DNA of 64,000 bases, taken from positions 52,087,122 through 52,151,121 of the forward strand of contig NW_024881282.1 of the NCBI RefSeq assembly GCF_018691265.1, in the 5' to 3' direction. The notes under the pieces are model-generated. The model saw nothing but the letters and a program-made list of their open reading frames with translations. It was not told where the DNA came from and made no database searches. Positions 1 to 10,165 of this stretch are shown piece by piece; within the stretch, counting starts at the first letter, position 1, and each line of letters starts with the position of its first letter. This DNA is from Tyto alba (Eukaryota; Chordata; Aves; Strigiformes; Tytonidae). Position numbers and translations under genes: made by a program.

Positions 1-373
1 CTTCCCCTACACATCACCTGCCTTCTCACAGTCAAATATCAATGTGGCAACTACCATGATTTATAACCTTTTTAAATCTATTTAGCATTCAAGAATTATC
101 AGCAAAGAACAAACATGTCATTCATGTACTTTCAGCAAGGACTGCATGCACTATTTGTCACCTGAAACCCCAAATGTTAATCCACAATGTCAACAAAAGA
201 TAGATCTTTAAGAAAGTTCAATTAAGGCAGGTAGCCTACAAGTACAAGGGTTCCTTTGTGGACATCAATGTCACAATTATTTTGCATGACAGTGGTCCTT
301 CAAGTTTTTCAAAAGCGCTTTAGGTTGTTCGGTCATTAAACAATTCTTTACACCATAGCAAAAGAATACCTAC
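1..373 (-). other. CAND1: CAND1 intron 2 (partial)
   Basis: AT-rich DNA downstream, in gene orientation, of CAND1 exon 2. On the minus strand the donor GT lies at 373-372 and follows the exon end directly (AAATG then GTAGGT). No further CAND1 exon was found between here and the window edge, and I see no repeat or RNA gene in it. Confidence 0.85.
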
Positions 374-517
374 CATTTCACAGCTAAGTTTTGCACCTCA
401 CCATTTTTATCTTCCAGTAATTTCAAAATCATCTTCACCACCTTTCTTTCACTGTCATCATCCAGCTTGATAGAATCTTTCTGTAGTTCTGTCATCAAGT
501 CATTAGTAGCCATAAAC
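374..517 (-). CDS. CAND1: CAND1 coding exon 2 (cullin-associated NEDD8-dissociated protein 1)
   Basis: Read on the minus strand, this 144-bp exon encodes residues 24-70: it starts [13 protein letters not shown], continues [16 protein letters not shown], and ends with [10 protein letters not shown] recognise this as the first HEAT-repeat region of CAND1. It begins with the last base of the codon for Arg-23 after an acceptor CAG (520-518) and ends with two bases of the codon for residue 71 before a GT donor at 373-372, so both edges are in phase with the known gene. CAND1 is a roughly 1,200-residue HEAT-repeat solenoid. It wraps un-neddylated cullin-RBX1 and exchanges F-box and other substrate receptors of cullin-RING ubiquitin ligases, in cytoplasm and nucleus. 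Only the extreme N-terminus is in this window; the remaining exons must lie to the left. The exon is intact, and an intronless retrocopy is excluded by the splice sites on both sides. Confidence 0.97.
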
Positions 518-2060
518 CTGACAAAAGATAGTTGGATAATTATTGCTAAAAGGATATGGGTTATTCACAGTGCTCAGGATTTGATTCTCAGTTTTCATCA
601 TTTGCTATCAAATAAATCACATTTAACATTGGACTAATGTTACCTGTTTTGTGATGCCAGTAGCATTTATTTTAGTTAAAGAATAAAAAGGAGAAAAATT
701 GTATTTAAAAATTACAATAACTTAGCTAGGTCATTATTCTTCCCTGATGAGAACAGCTACATATCTTATTTCGACTATTTAAATTATGTTCCAAACGATC
801 TACACAAAGAAAAAACGGATACATTCCAAAATTAAGTAGTCCTTTCATTATCTATGTTGATGTTGTAAAAAAATATACTTTTTTTTTAAAGTCTGTTAAA
901 AAAAATATTAGTGTCTGCTCTCAGTTTATTTTAAAACAACTTTTAAGCAAGAAGAAAAAAAAAAAAAAACAGTTTTTCAAACATTCTCCCACAAAATTCA
1001 CAGAAGTCAAACACTAAAGAAAGGAAAAATAGAATCTGGGTTCCATATTAAAGACCAAGATAAATTCTTGAGAGATCAAGCAAATAAAATCACCTTTCGT
1101 ACTAATTAATTTACTATTCAATAATAGTGTCATATCCACCAATACAAGAACATATTGAGAAATTACTTTCCAAAAATATTGCTTTTATGCTTTTTATATC
1201 TTTTCCTTCTGAAGTTTGTTTTCCAATCTGTTGTTCTTTTGTAAGGGCCCTCTCTTCTCAGAAGTAATACATCTGTATTTCTCCATCATGAATCCCATGG
1301 GCTTCAGTACCAATCCCAACCCCCATTCAAAGCCCCAGACAAAAACGGTTTGTAATTAAACAGTTAAAGTTGACATTTGGACTTCAGGCGCATCAGCCTC
1401 AGGCAGACATCACTTGAGCTCAGGTCATACTTGGAAGGTTATCTCTACAGCCTGACATGCTAGATACTTTTTTACTGAAAAGGAAAGCCAAGGCTCTGAA
1501 TAATCTTAATATGCATCACAAATGCCAGATGCCTGCCCTCACATAATGGCCCTCAACTTGTTCTGTCTTTTAATACAGTAACTCCAGTCTAATAGTCTCA
1601 AGGTGTTTCTAAGATAAGACCTCACTCATTTTTCATTCACTCCAACAGTCCCACTGAAGCAAGCCTGTAATCTGACAGGAACCAGATGTGCATATGAACA
1701 GATGATGAATGCAAATGGCATCAGCTTTTAAGCACAGCAAGGAGAAAAGCTACTTGGTAGGTAAAGGTAATAGACAAACAGGATGGGAATAAGGATATAC
1801 ACAAAGTCACATAGTACTAGAACATGCAAAAACTGTCTCTGTGTTACTGTTATATTTACCTCTCTTTCTTAACCCTTCTTAATAGCCTCCCCTCACTTCC
1901 TTGGACAGTAACTCCCATTTCCTAGCCTTAAGAGTTCACATACACTCATCACCTACTTGTGACAAGTTCCTAAACTAAGCAGAGCTTGCACATCCTCAGG
2001 GCATCAGCAGCTTCCACACTCAACTACAACTGAGGAGTCCTCCTGGCAGACTCCTCCATT

Positions 2061-2092
2061 AAAAAAAAAAAAAAAAAACAAAAAACAAAAAA
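2061..2092. repeat. A-rich tract in CAND1 intron 1
   Basis: A run of 18 A followed by CAAAAA units. It has no recognisable retrogene or SINE body on either side, so it is treated as low-complexity DNA. Confidence 0.8.
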
Positions 2093-3894
2093 CACCACAA
2101 CCCAAACTCAACAATGGTGTGGGGAAGCCTAACAACTTTAAAGTATCTGGTATTTAGAAACATGGTTTTGATTAGTTCAGATGTGGCCTTCAGTCACAAC
2201 TGCTTCCTCCTCAGGAACATCAAACTTTAGCTGGTGCAAAGCAGCATGTCAGCAGCTCCTCATACTTTGTACTCAAAAGTAGTCATTCTCCTCCTCCAGT
2301 GAGGATGCTACTACTCTCACAGGCACACAGTAAACTGCACCTTACGCTACTGCCCATTTTAGAAATTAAGTCTGAGTTTCCCACAATAAATGTCACAAAT
2401 ATTTGCGTCAGACAAATAAGTTTATCCAAAAACCAGAGGATTACATTTTATAGTAAAATGGTTACTTGAACTGTGGTTTATACTCAGCTCCCTGATATCA
2501 ACAAGTTAACTACACTGTCCCTCTTCAAATACACATGATCTAAGAATAAATGCACTTACAATTACTAGTACTAAATACGATTTTATTCCTTAGGCAAATA
2601 CTTGATTTATATAGTTTCATAAAATGTGCTGTTATTGCATAACAGCCAGTTTGTAATGGTCTATGATCACTCATTTTTATGGTCTGTAAAGTCAGATTTT
2701 AATCTATGCTAAGAAAAAAATATTTAATAGTCAAGAATTCCAAAGTTCTATAACGCTCCTAGAACAGGTAATTTCTGAAGTGTGCTCTCCTAAAGCAACT
2801 ATAAAGCAAGTTTTAACTACATGTAGCTGGGAAATGATGCTTGCTACAAACTCGTTTGTCAGGTGTGACCTATCCCTTTTATGCAGAAAGTTTTAAAGTC
2901 ATCAAAATCAGTATTTGAGTCGTAAATTCATTAGAATTTTTTGTAAGCCATTCTCCCCAGAAGCACAAAATGGAAAGCTCACTTAATTGCAGAAACAAAT
3001 TAGCACAATAAAAGTAAAAAAAAAAAAAATCTTCACTAGCATTTAGCAGAAAAAATGTTTGGTTCTATTTTTAGTACAATTTAAATAAATCAGGTGATTC
3101 TGGACTTTTTTACATTAATCAGTATTTTTTTCTAATTCCAAAATTTTTAGCCCAAATTCTCCAGGTAGTATCATGCTACTAAAATATGAAAGAAAACAGC
3201 ATGAAAAAACCCACATATTTGTCACATCTGTGTGCAGTGCTACAACAGTTAGTCAAAAGCAAACAAGATTACTCAAAACCCAACTCCATGGTTATTTAAT
3301 CATCACCTGTTTTCCTTTAGATTTTAATATATTAACAAAAGACTTGTTTGGACGTCAACATGTTCTTTAACTACAAACTAAGCACTGTAATCCTGCAGTA
3401 AAGCAACAAAGCCCAAGCGCATTTTATGCCTTTTCCCTGTGTGTATTTATCTATCCTCTTTGGCAAATAAGGGTTTAAAATGTGAATTTCTGGTTGCACA
3501 CAATACAAAAAAAATGTAGTTATTTTCAACCTAATGCTTTACTAGAACTACTACGTAAATGTATTAACCCTGCTGGTTTTTAATAGCCTATATAATTTAA
3601 TTTTCTGATACTCAAATGTTTGCATTTTATCTGCCAATAATTTGTCACAAAGCAAGGAAATGATCTGATAAAAAGTAGTGCTTCTGTGACAGAGCCTAAG
3701 CCAAAAATTACATATACCAGTCCTGTCCCTGTAAGACTTAACTAGACTTTTGTCTCTGGATGCACAGACTTTTAGTGGCAGTCCCAAATTACGTGAGGAG
3801 CACAAAACCCCTCCGCCTACAAGAGGCAGCACGCAGGGAGCATGTGAGCTGGGGAGGTTCAAGCCCGCTGCACTGGGGGGCCCGCCCTGCTCCC

Positions 3895-4085
3895 ATTCGC
3901 AGAATCACCCGACACATCATTTTTGAGACTGGGAAGGGACGCCGGGAGGTCATCTCACCCAACCTCTGCCGCTCAACCCAGGGTCAGCGCCAGCAGGTCG
4001 CTCAGGGCTCCATCCCCTCGGCTTTTGAGCATCGGCGAGGTCAGAAATTCACACGCTGACCTACCTCCTCCCTCGCCTATCCCCA
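3895..4085 (-). mobile_element. CR1 LINE 3' end, minus orientation, in CAND1 intron 1
   Basis: Read on the plus strand, this stretch resembles the reverse complement of the CR1 3' end: CAGAATCAC, then GGGAAGGGACGCC, AGGTCATCT, CCAACCTCTGC, CAGGTCGCTCAGGGCTCCATCC. The equivalents in CR1 are CAGAATCA, GGAAGGGACC, GATCATCT, CCAACCCC and CAGGTTGCTCAAAGCCCCATCC. It is truncated at the 5' side as is usual for CR1 and diverged. It lies at the edge of the CAND1 CpG island and so has unusually high CpG for a CR1. No coding sequence is left. Confidence 0.75.
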
Positions 4086-4286
4086 CGCAGGTCAGCCAAC
4101 CTCAGCTCCTCCCAGCGGCCTGAGATCTCAGCCCACGACGCGTGGAGGCCGCGGCTTTCCGGGCACTGGCCGTGCCCCGTCCTTCGCGGGCAGCGAGAAG
4201 AGGCGCTCGCTCCCCTCCCGGCAACTTTCTTCCCGGGGTAGCAGCACCAGATTCGCCCCGGTGGGGCGGCCCGAGGTGGGGGGGAG

Positions 4287-4322
4287 ACACACACACACAC
4301 ACCCCCCCACACACACCCCCAC
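4287..4322. repeat. CA / poly-C microsatellite beside CAND1 exon 1
   Basis: An alternating CA run is followed by CCCCCCC, another CA run and CCCCC, about 175 bp inside intron 1. Alternating purine-pyrimidine DNA of this kind can adopt Z-form and is length-polymorphic. Confidence 0.9.
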
Positions 4323-4496
4323 CACCCTCTCCCACCCCGAGGCGGGCACAGCCCGGGCCCGGCCCCGCAGGCCTCCCCCACAGCCGCGGCGCCAGGCCCG
4401 GGGCCGGCCGTGGGGCCAGGGCAGGGCGGCGAGGGGCCGGCGGCGGAGGGAGGGAAGGAGGGAAGGATGGAGGGGGGGGATCGCGGCGGCTCCCAC

Positions 4497-4564
4497 CTGA
4501 AATCCTTGTCGCTGGATGTCATTTTCTCCAGCAGGTTGGAGATGTGGTACGAGGCGCTCGCCAT
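4497..4564 (-). CDS. CAND1: CAND1 coding exon 1 with start codon
   Basis: On the minus strand the ATG lies at 4564-4562 and opens MASASYHISNLLEKM, followed by TSSDKDF and the first two bases of Arg-23. This is the conserved N-terminus of CAND1. The exon ends TTTCAG with donor GTGGGA at 4496 and joins in phase to 374-517. The start is well supported. The frame is open for 104 codons upstream of it but contains no in-frame ATG there, only a GTG at 4876-4874. CAND1 binds cullin-RBX1 not carrying NEDD8 and drives substrate-receptor exchange; these 23 residues form the beginning of its first HEAT repeat. The leader immediately upstream (4581-4638) is an uninterrupted polypyrimidine stretch on the mRNA strand. 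Confidence 0.97.
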
Positions 4565-4580
4565 GTTGACGGACCCGAGC

Positions 4581-4638
4581 GGGGAGGGGGGAGGGAGAGG
4601 AGGAGGAGAGAAGGAGGAGAAGGAGAAAGAGGAGGAGG
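4581..4638 (-). promoter_or_regulatory. CAND1: 58-nt polypyrimidine tract in the CAND1 5' leader
   Basis: On the plus strand every base from 4581 to 4638 is A or G, so the CAND1 sense strand is pure C/T with CTC and CTT units. It ends 16 bases before the ATG. Such tracts can bind PCBP/PTB-type proteins in RNA or form triplex DNA; whether it is within the mRNA depends on the start site, which I infer lies further upstream. Confidence 0.8.
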
Positions 4639-4830
4639 CGGCGTCTTCCCGGCCTCGCCGGCTCCACTTCGCCCGCTGCTGGGGACGGCGCTCGGCGGGG
4701 CGAGCCGGAACCGGCGGCGGGAAGGGAGGTTGGGGTGGGGGGGGGGGGGGTGGCGGGGGGCGGAGGCTTCGCCGCCTCCTGCGGCTGCGGCTGGCGGGGC
4801 GGAGGAGGGGGGCGGGGCGGCCGCTGGCGC

Positions 4831-4843
4831 GGGTCAAAGGTCG
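4831..4843. promoter_or_regulatory. DR1-like nuclear-receptor motif
   Basis: GGGTCA-A-AGGTCG is a direct repeat of the AGGTCA half-site with one-base spacing (one mismatch in each half), the arrangement used by HNF4, COUP-TF and RXR dimers. It lies near the probable CAND1 start site. This is a motif match only. Confidence 0.35.
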
Positions 4844-4891
4844 AGAAGGGGGAAGCGGGGGGGGGGGGGCACCCACTCGCCGGCGCCTGTG

Positions 4892-4896
4892 ATTGG
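4892..4896 (-). promoter_or_regulatory. CAND1: CCAAT box (NF-Y), CAND1 orientation
   Basis: GATTGGCTCT on the plus strand gives AGCCAATC on the CAND1 strand, a full NF-Y core. NF-Y boxes usually lie 60-100 bp upstream of the start, which would put a CAND1 start near 4800-4830. A TGACG half-site of CREB/ATF type follows at 4910-4914. Confidence 0.55.
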
Positions 4897-5018
4897 CTCT
4901 GCCACCGTGTGACGCCGGAGCGTACGTGGCGCAGAGCGTGCGCGGGAAGTTCAGGCCGCCGTTGGGAGAGTGGCTGGGGGGGCGGGGGGAGAGGGGTGAG
5001 GATGGCGAGGCTGGCAGG

Positions 5019-5038
5019 ACTACGCTTCCCGGCGTGCA
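5019..5038 (+). promoter_or_regulatory. ZNF143/THAP11-type site, plus orientation
   Basis: ACTACGCTTCCCGGCGTGCA fits the promoter motif ACTACNNNTCCCRNCRTGCA, known as the ZNF143/THAP11 (SBS-like) element of housekeeping promoters. It is the first of a pair with 5061-5080. It lies about 455 bp upstream of the CAND1 start codon, in the CpG island. Confidence 0.75.
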
Positions 5039-5052
5039 TCGCGCCCGCGGCT

Positions 5053-5057
5053 ATTGG
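5053..5057 (-). promoter_or_regulatory. Inverted CCAAT box between the paired sites
   Basis: CTATTGGCGG reads CCGCCAATAG on the minus strand, a good NF-Y site. It lies in the 22-bp gap between the two ZNF143-type sites. Confidence 0.55.
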
Positions 5058-5060
5058 CGG

Positions 5061-5080
5061 TGCATGTCGGGACGCGTAGT
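5061..5080 (-). promoter_or_regulatory. ZNF143/THAP11-type site, minus orientation
   Basis: On the minus strand the sequence is ACTACGCGTCCCGACATGCA, a match to the same motif as 5019-5038 and facing it. The two copies make an inverted pair with 22 bp between them. Confidence 0.75.
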
Positions 5081-6149
5081 TTTAAGGGGGGGGAAGGGGG
5101 ACGGCAGGGCCTCCGGCGCGCGTGGCCCGCTGGGAGGCGGCGCCGCGTTTCGGCGGGAGGCGGTTGGCGGCCCTCAGGGCGGGGGTCGCCTCACTGTGGG
5201 GGAGAGCCCGCTCGAACGCAGGTGGAAATAAGCTTCTCCTCCCACCTAGGTGCCGTCCTCACCGAAGGAGCTCACCAGCTCCCCGGGTGCCCTGCGTGGG
5301 CCACCGGGCGTGGTGTTTTTTCTCCTGTAGCCGTTCCACACCCACGATGTGTTCTGGTGGTACGGAGGCTGCAGCTTCTGCCCCGGGCCCTCACGTACGC
5401 GTGCGGTGGCTCCCGCCATGGCTTAGCGCGCTCTGAAAAATGGCTAGTGGAAGCCTTAAGGAGTGATACGGTAATTAATTTTCTTCGTAAACAGTGGTGT
5501 GCTTGCATAGGTCGTGGTTTGTGTAAAGCATCTTGAAAACGTGATATCAATACTTTAAGAGGTCTTGGAAGCCAAAGGGCACCTTTTAGGGTTGGTTTTT
5601 TTTTTTTGGTTTTTTTTTTTTTTTCTTTGAATACCTCATTACTGTTTATCTTAATCTTATTACTCTTCTGGGCCTAACCTGTGATCTGTCCAAGCATGGG
5701 TAGGTGATATGGAGCAGTAGAAGAACTAGGGAAGTATTTCCACATGCTGCATCTTCCTTAAGGCTCATACTAAAATACAAGAACATTAAATAGCTTTAGT
5801 CCTTCTCTGTTACGTGTGTGTACAGCAAAACTCCTGAAGAAATGCGTTTTAATGCCCTTATATATGTTAAAAAAAAACAGACTTGAACTAAAAAGAAAAT
5901 TTCTTTAAAATAGTTTATTACATGCAGCATGCAGGCAACGTTGCACAACAGCTGATGGAAAGCATATGCTTTTTACTCAGTTGGTAGAGAGGAATGGTAT
6001 GTCACCACCATGGCCTGCTACCCAGCCACAGTGTACAACCAGTTATTTTGGAAGATACTCATGCTTCTAACTGTCTGGCAGCTGTGTTGGAGAGAGAGTT
6101 TAATATGTACTGGTCTTGTTCCCTAGAGCAGTTCGGTGGTAGGGTAACA

Positions 6150-6365
6150 CTGCAGCAAAAAATGGACAGGGTAGGGAGGAGATGGGCAGGGTGGTGGTGG
6201 GATTAGTGGAACTGTGGTAGGCTGTGATGTGGGGATGGAATAAGGAAGATGTGGAGTGAGGAAGATGGGAGTAGTCAGGAGGGGTGGCAGGAGCCAGGGG
6301 GAGAAATGGAGGAACTGGTATGGGTAGAGGAAATGCAGTGAGGGGAGGCAGTCAGAAGGAGGGCT
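6150..6365 (+). repeat. Purine- and G-rich low-complexity tract
   Basis: About 215 bp in which the plus strand is strongly biased to G and A (GGGAGGAG, GTGGTGGTGGG, GAGGAAGATGGGAG, GAGGGGAGGC). It looks like a decayed GGA/GGT minisatellite. No exact period can be defined by eye. Confidence 0.6.
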
Positions 6366-6849
6366 GCTCCAGTGCTGACTGGTTTTCAGATAGGCTATTC
6401 GCCCCTTTGATTTAGGAATACTTCATTTGGAGGTTACCTTTAGAGAGGGAAAATCTTCATTTTGCTTGAATGCCTGTGTTAGCTATTCAAGGAAGCTAGC
6501 TGGAAAAATACAGATGAAGATAGGCTCAATCTTGACTTGGCTGTGACAGCTGAAAATGGTTTATGATGTCTGAATTGTGGTGATATTATACCACACACAA
6601 AAACTGTGTAGCTTGTCTTTGAAGTACTGAGACATAAAAGTTGAAGTACAAATGTTTGACATTAGACACATTGATTCATATTTTGCCATGTGAATGTTAG
6701 CACTCTTCTAAATCATTTTGGTGACCGTGACTTTTGAGCATCTTACCGTTCCAGGAACAATTTGTTTCTGAGATGTCAGTATCAAATTATCAGTTCTCAC
6801 ATACTGCAGGAAAAGACCGTTCTACTGTGGTCTTTATTTACATTCATGA

Positions 6850-6935
6850 CTTTGGTACTAAATGGGGATCGGGTGGTTATAGGGTGGTGAAAGATCATCT
6901 GTTCCAAAAATGTTCTGCCCACATGCTTACCATGA
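6850..6935 (-). mobile_element. Probable old CR1 3' end fragment
   Basis: The order TATAGGGTGGTGAAAGATCATCTGTTCC resembles the reverse complement of the CR1 3' end (GGTTGGAAGGGACCTTAAAGATCATCTAGTTCC) but is strongly diverged. The call rests mainly on the AAAGATCATCTGTTCCAAA block. Confidence 0.35.
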
Positions 6936-7179
6936 TGCGTTTTACTGGATAAGCATGTTAGACCAACCAGACAATAGAAAATTCTCTATGGTAGATGGTT
7001 GGGTCTTTATGCTGATTGCCATTGTGGAGTAAAGCATTGCTAGTGGTCTTCATAAGCAAATCCACTCAAGTTGGGATTTAACTTTTTAAATCCTTATAAT
7101 TTCCAGTTAGACACTAAACCAAACTATTTCCCACTTTGGGAATCCTGAATACATTTACTTATAGTAAGAGAGTGTACGA

Positions 7180-7225
7180 GAGAAAAAACAATAAAAAAAT
7201 AAACAAAAAAAAAAAGGACCCAAAA
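7180..7225. repeat. A-rich low-complexity tract
   Basis: Repeated A runs with T, C and G interruptions, ending in AGGACCCAAAAAACC. No flanking retroposon body is recognisable. Confidence 0.7.
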
Positions 7226-10015
7226 AACCTAACAGAACAATTCCAGAACACTTCTGCTGTGGTCTGCTATACAACCTTGAACACTTCTAAAATTATTTTT
7301 AAATCAATTAACATCATCCTTCCCATGCTGGTTTCTATACCTCACCCAATTGACCCTGCCACTGCTTAAACCTGATTTCCTATTGCTACCAGAAACACAG
7401 GCCATCACGGAGGAAGTCAAAGTATTTTTTTGTTCAAGTACAATTATTACAATTGGGATTCAGCTATAGTTGATGCAATGTTCCAGAGGAAGTTCGACAT
7501 GGAGAGAGGCTAATTGAGAAGAGGTTTTTTTCAGCTGATAGCAAGCAACTTCACAGATGGAGTGGTACTCCTGATATGTTCCCTGTAGACACACATATTA
7601 GATGCTCTTGGTTCATTCACAAAGATAGCTGAAAGCTTAATTAGATGCTGGAACCTGAAAGGATTTATCTTGCTTTACACTTGCAAATATATTCCCCAAA
7701 TGCTGAAGATGAGAGAAGAGTGGCGTTAGTTTAGAGATGCATTCACAGCACTAGAATTTGAACCCTCATCAATCTGCCCTTTCACTTCACACGGGAGTTG
7801 TGAGCCCACTGATCGGCAGAGGACGTCGGGAATGTGCTGCATCTTCCTCTACCGGCGTGTAAAGAGCTATACCACAGAGCTTTACTCAGCTTAAAGGGAA
7901 TCCTTTAGGACGACATGTTTAAAGCCAGTTATCATTTTTTACAGCTGGTTTTGGGGAAATAAAAGGAAAATTGCTGCTCTAAGTCAAAAGCTGCTCACCG
8001 CTGCAAGCAGATATTTGAGTCAGTGAACCTTACGGTTGTGCTTTATCACTTAGATACGTGACTGACTTTGTACATCTGAACTTTGAATTTTTAAAAAGAT
8101 GCCTGGAAGTCTTTAGAAATTTATTGGCTGATCATATTAACAAACCACAGATGGTGTCAGAGAAGTGATCTAGATTTAAATATGAAAGAAACAGAGGAAT
8201 GGTATGGCAATCTTTAACTTAAAGCAAACAAATTGAAAAAGCAGCGTAGCCTACACTAGAATAGCCACATGGATAAATGTGTGTTTCAAGGCATTAGAGT
8301 TATCACTGTATTGCATTGTATAAAATATTATGTTCCAAGAGATGAAGATGAGTTAACTGTAGAACTAAAAACTTGGCTTTGGAATCTCAATCATAACAGT
8401 CATCTCTTAAGGGTGTGGGGGGTGTCCCCCTTATTTTCTGTTTTCCTTATTTTTAAAGTTACATGACGATACATAGCAAATGATAGCTATTTCCAGAGTA
8501 GGGCACATTTGAAACTAAATGAATCATCAGCTGCCTTTCATCTCATAAGCCAAAGTTTTAGTTAAGTTTTTCTTTCTTCCTAAAGTTGAAAATTTGTTCA
8601 CATGCAAGGTAAGTAAGAATCCCAGTGCATCTTTCCAAAAGCAGTTGCATGCTGATTCTCACTTAAGACTTTCATTTCTGGACAACAGAAGATACTGTTG
8701 GTCTCATGTGGGAGAGATTTCTACACACTTACCAAGAAGAATACATATCTACAGCTGTGAACTGCCTGACCGTTCTTTCCTAACCCAGATAATCCACTTC
8801 TGTAAAGAAAAGTAAAGCAAGCAAAGTGTTTGGGTGTCTGAATCCATCAGCTTTAAAAAGAGAATAATCAGGAAAACAGTACTGAAAATAATATATTCGG
8901 CTAGTTAAATAATGGACTGAAACAATTGTCAAATGGACTGAAATTGCCTCTCTAAAAGAACAGAGCTCCAGTAGCACCCTCATCATAAGATTAAGTTTCA
9001 GGAAACATAGTATCTTGAATAAAAAAATACAGGAGACTTTTAATTAAAGGGAAAAAAAAAAAAAGCGCCACACAAAAACGCTAGAAGAAATCTCTGTTCT
9101 GGTTGCTAAATACTGCACAGCTGTCTGTGGTCAAAACTTTTCAAATACATACCACAGCCATCCAAAAATAAAAAATAAAATGATTCTTTCAAATGAAATC
9201 TGATTTGAAACATGAGCCAGAAATTTAAAATAAAATATTTTTATCATTGTATTATTTTCATGCCGAATGAAATCAGTTTACAAAAGAAAAGATTTTTTTC
9301 TTTCCTAATGCCTCTTCTGAAAATTATTCCAGGTTATTTTTCTTTTTGCTTAACCATTTGCATTTTCATTCCTTATCACAACTCTAAATTTCTAATTCCT
9401 TCAGAGCCAATTATGTTTCCCTTTATGTCAGCACACCCAGCTTTCTTCAGATAATGATCTCAGCAATGCTTGTATTAGAGATGCTTGTCTCCAGTAAACT
9501 TAAAAGTGCTTGTTTAATTTGAACTTCTGATATTGAACAATACTCTCTCTGTTTCAGAAGTCATAAAAAGATAAATTTCAAGTGTTTGGACTATTTAGAC
9601 TTATTAGAACTAGAGATAGCTGTGCTATGGATTTTGTTTATTCTGGATCCCACATTTCAGGAAAACCTTGACCAAACTGATAATTTAGAAATTTCAATGT
9701 TAGTACATTGGCTAATTACAATCTGAGTCAATGTTTATCAAAGTGGACATAAGGGCTAATCTGTTTCATTTCATAGCATTTTAAAACACTGCTCTTGTTT
9801 TGTTGATTCTTGCATAAGAGAGCTTCATTTCAGCCTAATTAGATGTGCTACCTCCCTCCCTCATTTACGAGACTGCCAGTAATAATAAAGATGAAAAAAT
9901 AAAAGTATAATTATTCTTCCATGAATCAAGGTGAACAGAGAGGGCTAAAACTAAATTGGAATTAATCTATGGAGTAGAGTGTAACTTTGCAGAGTCTGAT
10001 TTCCTGGAGCAAAAC

Positions 10016-10165
10016 TGACTCATCCCCGGGATCGTCCAAGGTAAAGTGACTCACTGACTCTTCTTGGAGCAGATGATGCCCGTTACCAGCCTGCCATCAC
10101 CTGAGCAACGAACATAGACCACGGCCTGTCAAAATGGGTTCTGTTGGCTGCCACAAACTGACTCA
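10016..10165. promoter_or_regulatory. Cluster of three AP-1 words (TGACTCA)
   Basis: Exact TGACTCA words occur at 10016-10022, 10047-10053 and 10159-10165, with a further TGAGTCA at 9724-9730 and another at 8016-8022. The density is far above the one per 8 kb expected by chance. It could be an AP-1/MAF enhancer; there is no other evidence of function. Confidence 0.35.

Larger units (their letters stand above)
518..4496 (-). other. CAND1: CAND1 intron 1
   Basis: A 3,979-bp intron with GT (4496-4495) and AG (519-518) ends on the minus strand. Most of it is AT-rich and carries A-rich runs (955-969, 2061-2092, 3017-3029). The end nearest exon 1 lies in the promoter CpG island and holds a CR1 3' end (3895-4085) and a CA/CCCC tract (4287-4322). 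I see no other exon in it; the short open frames here show no recognisable protein. Confidence 0.9.
3930..5450. promoter_or_regulatory. CAND1: CpG island spanning the CAND1 promoter and first exon
   Basis: Roughly 1.5 kb of GC-rich, CpG-dense DNA in an otherwise AT-rich neighbourhood. It covers the CAND1 5' leader, exon 1 and the beginning of intron 1, and extends about 400 bp past the paired promoter motifs at 5019-5080. It contains G runs (13-14 G at 4737-4750 and 4857-4869), inverted CCAAT boxes and a TGACG half-site. No TATA box was seen, as is typical for a housekeeping promoter. The island reaches well beyond the likely CAND1 start, so divergent transcription on the plus strand is possible but not shown. 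Confidence 0.85.

Noticed and set aside
4142..5536. Plus-strand frames of 100-256 codons over the CAND1 island
   Set aside because: They overlap CAND1 exon 1 in antisense, are Gly/Arg-rich and mutually overlapping; no recognisable protein.
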